A stretch of 64,000 bases of DNA from an uncultured Eggerthellaceae bacterium (lineage in GTDB: Bacteria; Actinomycetota; Coriobacteriia; Coriobacteriales; Eggerthellaceae). The translations under genes and the position numbers were made by a program. Where the stretch lies: contig CAIFEG010000001.1 of the NCBI GenBank assembly GCA_903789415.1, positions 96,476 through 160,475 of the forward strand, given 5' to 3'. This document shows, one piece after another, positions 61,132 to 64,000 of this stretch. The first letter of the stretch is position 1, and each line of letters opens with the position of its first letter. The notes below the pieces were generated by a model. It ran no database searches. It had not been told where the DNA came from and was given only the letters and a program-made list of their open reading frames with translations.

Positions 61132-64000
61132 TTACTTGGTCTTATTGCTGCCAGACACCTTTGCCGCTGCTTCCGCCGCATGTTTAAGGTGCCTGCGTAC
61201 TGCGACAATCGCAACTGCAGCCGCAGCAGCGACCACAACCGCAACTACCGCAATGGCCGCCGGGTTACCGGATTCGAGCGCCTCGACAAAGTCTGAATCA
61301 GAAGATCCGGAGTCTTGCGAACCTCTGCCCTGTGCAGCAGAATTGCTTCCGTTGGCATTTTCACCATTTGAAGAAAGGCCATTATCCAATGCAGCAAGTG
61401 CATCTGCGGCCGCATCATCAGCAACTTCGTCGGCGTCAGCGGCTCTTCCGTCAGAACCCTGCGCGTTGATAATATCCAGGGCAGCTTGAGGCAGCGTGCC
61501 ACCAGTCTGCGTTGGAGCGCCGTTGAACACAACTTCGAACGTAACTGTCCAATATCTATCAGGATCGCCACCAATAATCATGCTTGCGAGCGATCCCAGG
61601 CGAATATGCGCGTTAGCCGATTGTGTAATGGTGCTGGCATCGCGTAGAATTCCCAGGTCAACCGTTATGCTGGTGAGCCCGCCTTCGCTATCGCGCGATT
61701 CGTTGACGATGTTTAATCCCGAAATCGAAAGCACATGCATGACGCGCGACTGAATGTTGATCGGCACCGTTACATACGCATGGCCGTCAGACTCTACGAC
61801 GAGCGTGGCATTTCCGGAAACAGACGAACTCGGAGGGAACGCTGCGTTGGTGAAGTGAGGCGAAAGTGGCAAGCCCGCTTCTTCTCTGTTCACCCAAATA
61901 TTGGCAGATACGGTGTAGGTGCCCGCCGCGAGGTGACCGTTATCCGTTCGAATGACGTCCCCCGCTTGGCTGTTGTCGATGCCTGAAGCATTGTTGGAAT
62001 TGCCACCGTTGCCTCCAGCATTTCCACCATTGTTATTTGGAATAACGACTGTTCCGCCGCCGTTATTACCATTGTTGTTTCCGCCATTGTTGTGATTACC
62101 CGAGTTGTTGCCGGAATTTCCATTATTGTTTCCGCCGTTGTTGTCAGTATTGCTGTCCTGTGCAAACGCGGGGAGCGCGGTGCTATCAGAGGTACGGGTG
62201 AGGCTGTCATAGTCAACCGTAAGTTGCAGTGCGATATCTCCTGTTGGCGCAAGCTCAAGATCAAGTGGCACCGCGTAGAGCACGCTGCCCTTAAAGTTAA
62301 ACGTTGCAGTTCCTGTCGCATCGCCTGCAGGAAGAACGGCTGACATCATATGAATACGATCGGTGCGATTCCCGTAGCTTCCGCTATATGTACCTCCACC
62401 TGCGGTTGGCGTGACGCGTTCAACATGTACATTAGTAAGTTGATCACACGTGCCAAGAGACTGCGTGGTAAAGATAGGATTGCGAACAGGGAGTATCAAA
62501 GTGCGCGTGCCATCAGTACCCACGACAAGCGTCGCGTTCATTGACAGGGGCGTAGAAGGAACCGTGTCATGCACCTCGACGTTGGAGTTCTCATCGATAG
62601 TAGGGCCGAATGGATTATCGGGGCTGTTGGCATAAACAGTAAGTCCAGAGATCACCGGGTTGTACTGCCCCGGCATTGCGAGGTTTGCCGTTACCGTATA
62701 GGTACCCGGAGTAGGCCCTTGATCCTGGTCATGCGTTTTTGCCGCGTTGACCCTAAGGGTGCCAGCTGCATACGTAAAGGTGTAGTTGTTGGCCGATCCC
62801 CCAGTTGGCGTAAGTCTATAGGTGCCCTGCGTAAGCGATGCGGGGGCGGTAAGCGTAGGCGCGGTATAACCAGCAGCGCTCTGTGCAGTTTCTCCACCGA
62901 CAAAGCCCGTAACATTTACGGAAAGCGTTGGGGTTTGGCCTTCGGTTATGGTCTCACCTGCATAGGTTGCGGTAAGTGGCGCCTTTGCAATGGTCCACGT
63001 AATGGTCTTTGGATCTGTGGTGCCATCCGACCATTGGTAGCCATCATTTAGCGTAGCAGTTGCAGTATAGGTACCTGCATTGGTGGCAGAAGTAGTTCCC
63101 AAAAGCGTGTAGCCTTGACCGTCTGCCACACCCGTTTGCTCAGATCCCGTATAGGTAAGGGTTTGACCTTCGGGAGCATGCGCAACAATAGTATTCACTG
63201 TGACATTACCGGGAGCATAATTGAATGTATAGTTTCTCGCAGAACCACCTGTTGGGGTGACTTCGTATGTCCCACCAGGCTCAACATTATCCGGCAGAGA
63301 TGCTGTTGGTGCTACATAATCGGCAGCAGTTTCTGCTGTTTCGTCGTTTACAAATCCTTCGACATCGATATTAAACTGGTTATCGCTGCTTTCTGGATCG
63401 TACACATCGATAGTGGTGTCTTGAAGCGTGGCTGTCAGCTGAGCGGGAGTGACACTCCATTCGAATGAACGAGGATTGGTTGTGCCATCGGTCCAGGCAT
63501 ATACTGGACCTGCATCATTAGTTTGCAAATCTACTGCCACTTCATATGTGCCAACATCAGTTGCCGCTCGAGTACCATCGCCTAGCTGCCCGAATCCTGT
63601 CTCCCAAAAAGACTGATCTGCAATCGTGCCCCAAAATTCTTGTTCAGTTCCTGTATAAATAAGCGAATATGACTCACCATTTGCCGGCTGGAGCATTGCC
63701 TCGTCTTCAGGAGACATACCAGCTACAAAAACACCAGAACCTTCAACTTGGTAATTGTTGCCGATATTCTGTTGAAGGATATCTATATCATAAGGATATC
63801 TTTGCCAATTAGGAGTATCAGTTGCATCCTGCCAATCTGAAGCTTGCGTAGGCCAATTTGAATCTAATGAGATTTGAATGCTATTCCGATCAAAGCCTTC
63901 TAACGTTTCTTCGGTATCCCCATTTACAAACCCGGTAAAGGTCACTTCATTTCTAATGTCATCAACTGTGGGAATTGGACCAGAATAGTCATATGGAACA
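61132..64000 (-). CDS. C-terminal part of a large MBG-repeat surface protein (runs off right edge)
   Basis: At least 955 residues. The frame stays open past 63945 to base 64000, so the GTG there is not the true start. Successive MBG-type beta-sandwich repeats (LTATLQDTTIDVYD, YAGETITEGQTPTLSVNVTG, each ending N-Y-T-F-x-Y-A-x-G-x-[LV]-x-V-N) are followed by two domains (GTYTVTANLAMPGQYNP and GTYTVSANIWVNREEAG) that resemble NEAT-like heme-binding or similar folds, joined by an Asn/Gly-rich linker (NNNGNSGNNSGNHNN). A hydrophobic helix and a short basic tail anchor it at the membrane. Role: adhesion or ligand capture. The NEAT likeness is by eye. Confidence 0.85.
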   Translation of the reverse strand, partial: VPYDYSGPIPTVDDIRNEVTFTGFVNGDTEETLEGFDRNSIQISLDSNWPTQASDWQDATDTPNWQRYPYDIDILQQNIGNNYQVEGSGVFVAGMSPEDEAMLQPANGESYSLIYTGTEQEFWGTIADQSFWETGFGQLGDGTRAATDVGTYEVAVDLQTNDAGPVYAWTDGTTNPRSFEWSVTPAQLTATLQDTTIDVYDPESSDNQFNIDVEGFVNDETAETAADYVAPTASLPDNVEPGGTYEVTPTGGSARNYTFNYAPGNVTVNTIVAHAPEGQTLTYTGSEQTGVADGQGYTLLGTTSATNAGTYTATATLNDGYQWSDGTTDPKTITWTIAKAPLTATYAGETITEGQTPTLSVNVTGFVGGETAQSAAGYTAPTLTAPASLTQGTYRLTPTGGSANNYTFTYAAGTLRVNAAKTHDQDQGPTPGTYTVTANLAMPGQYNPVISGLTVYANSPDNPFGPTIDENSNVEVHDTVPSTPLSMNATLVVGTDGTRTLILPVRNPIFTTQSLGTCDQLTNVHVERVTPTAGGGTYSGSYGNRTDRIHMMSAVLPAGDATGTATFNFKGSVLYAVPLDLELAPTGDIALQLTVDYDSLTRTSDSTALPAFAQDSNTDNNGGNNNGNSGNNSGNHNNGGNNNGNNGGGTVVIPNNNGGNAGGNGGNSNNASGIDNSQAGDVIRTDNGHLAAGTYTVSANIWVNREEAGLPLSPHFTNAAFPPSSSVSGNATLVVESDGHAYVTVPINIQSRVMHVLSISGLNIVNESRDSEGGLTSITVDLGILRDASTITQSANAHIRLGSLASMIIGGDPDRYWTVTFEVVFNGAPTQTGGTLPQAALDIINAQGSDGRAADADEVADDAAADALAALDNGLSSNGENANGSNSAAQGRGSQDSGSSDSDFVEALESGNPAAIAVVAVVVAAAAAVAIVAVRRHLKHAAEAAAKVSGSNKTK

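Noticed and set aside
1..64000. tRNA or rRNA genes
   Set aside because: No tRNA-like T-arm motif (GTTCGAATC or close variants) or rRNA segment was noticed on either strand by eye; short or divergent tRNAs could still be missed.

Overview
The window looks like a chromosomal segment of an anaerobic actinobacterium of the Eggerthellales (Coriobacteriia). Evidence: two Tat-exported lipoprotein flavoreductases, one paired with a membrane-anchored multiheme cytochrome; a huge 2-hydroxyacyl-CoA dehydratase activase; DUF438 and DUF1858 proteins; an FAD/Fe-S oxidoreductase with CCG domains; and many 4Fe-4S proteins. GC content appears moderate, near 50 percent. I cannot fix the genus from the sequence alone.

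Region by region. 1-1.2 kb: a frameshifted drug-efflux (MFS) gene running off the left edge, preceded by a nested hairpin leader. 1.4-1.9 kb: short phased repeats and a transposase remnant. 2.0-5.9 kb: ferredoxin, thioredoxin and a large FAD/Fe-S oxidoreductase. 6.1-14.8 kb: Crp-type regulator, fused trehalose-6-phosphate synthase/phosphatase, PAP2 phosphatase, Ppx/GppA, a small membrane protein, a DUF2252 protein, a small cysteine-containing protein and an O-acetyltransferase. 15-18.4 kb: aroF-tyrA-pheA for phenylalanine and tyrosine. 18.5-27 kb: Fe-S aldo/keto reductase, Tat flavoprotein with divergent LysR, a DUF4153 membrane protein, a membrane-anchored methyltransferase and a DUF438/hemerythrin/PAS protein.

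27.5-36.9 kb is accessory DNA. It holds an XRE/ImmA pair, a DUF4417 protein, a probable RNase-fold toxin with a likely immunity gene, a HigA remnant, a giant InlB-repeat surface protein, an AAA ATPase, and a Doc toxin with its Panacea antitoxin. Two related fragments, possibly of a BRO-N antirepressor, bracket the ATPase-Doc-Panacea block. 36.9-44.2 kb: a small cluster with a stand-alone adenylation enzyme, esterase, GNAT and LysR, divergent from a flavoreductase plus five-heme cytochrome resembling the Cgr digoxin-reductase arrangement. 44.3-53.1 kb: patatin, SDR, two regulator/membrane-protein systems, a MacB-like ABC exporter, an orphan RHH antitoxin between direct repeats, and a hydrolase. 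53.2-60.9 kb: one minus-strand operon with a sulfonate/nitrate-type ABC importer, a DUF1858 protein and the giant activase. 61.1 kb to the right edge: the C-terminal part of an MBG-repeat surface protein.

The most unusual property of the whole segment is its gene junctions. At least ten contain short tandem repeats, 11 to 33 bp per unit, with clear periodicity but a different unit each time. They often overlap stop codons or lie just upstream of starts. No known feature class explains them.
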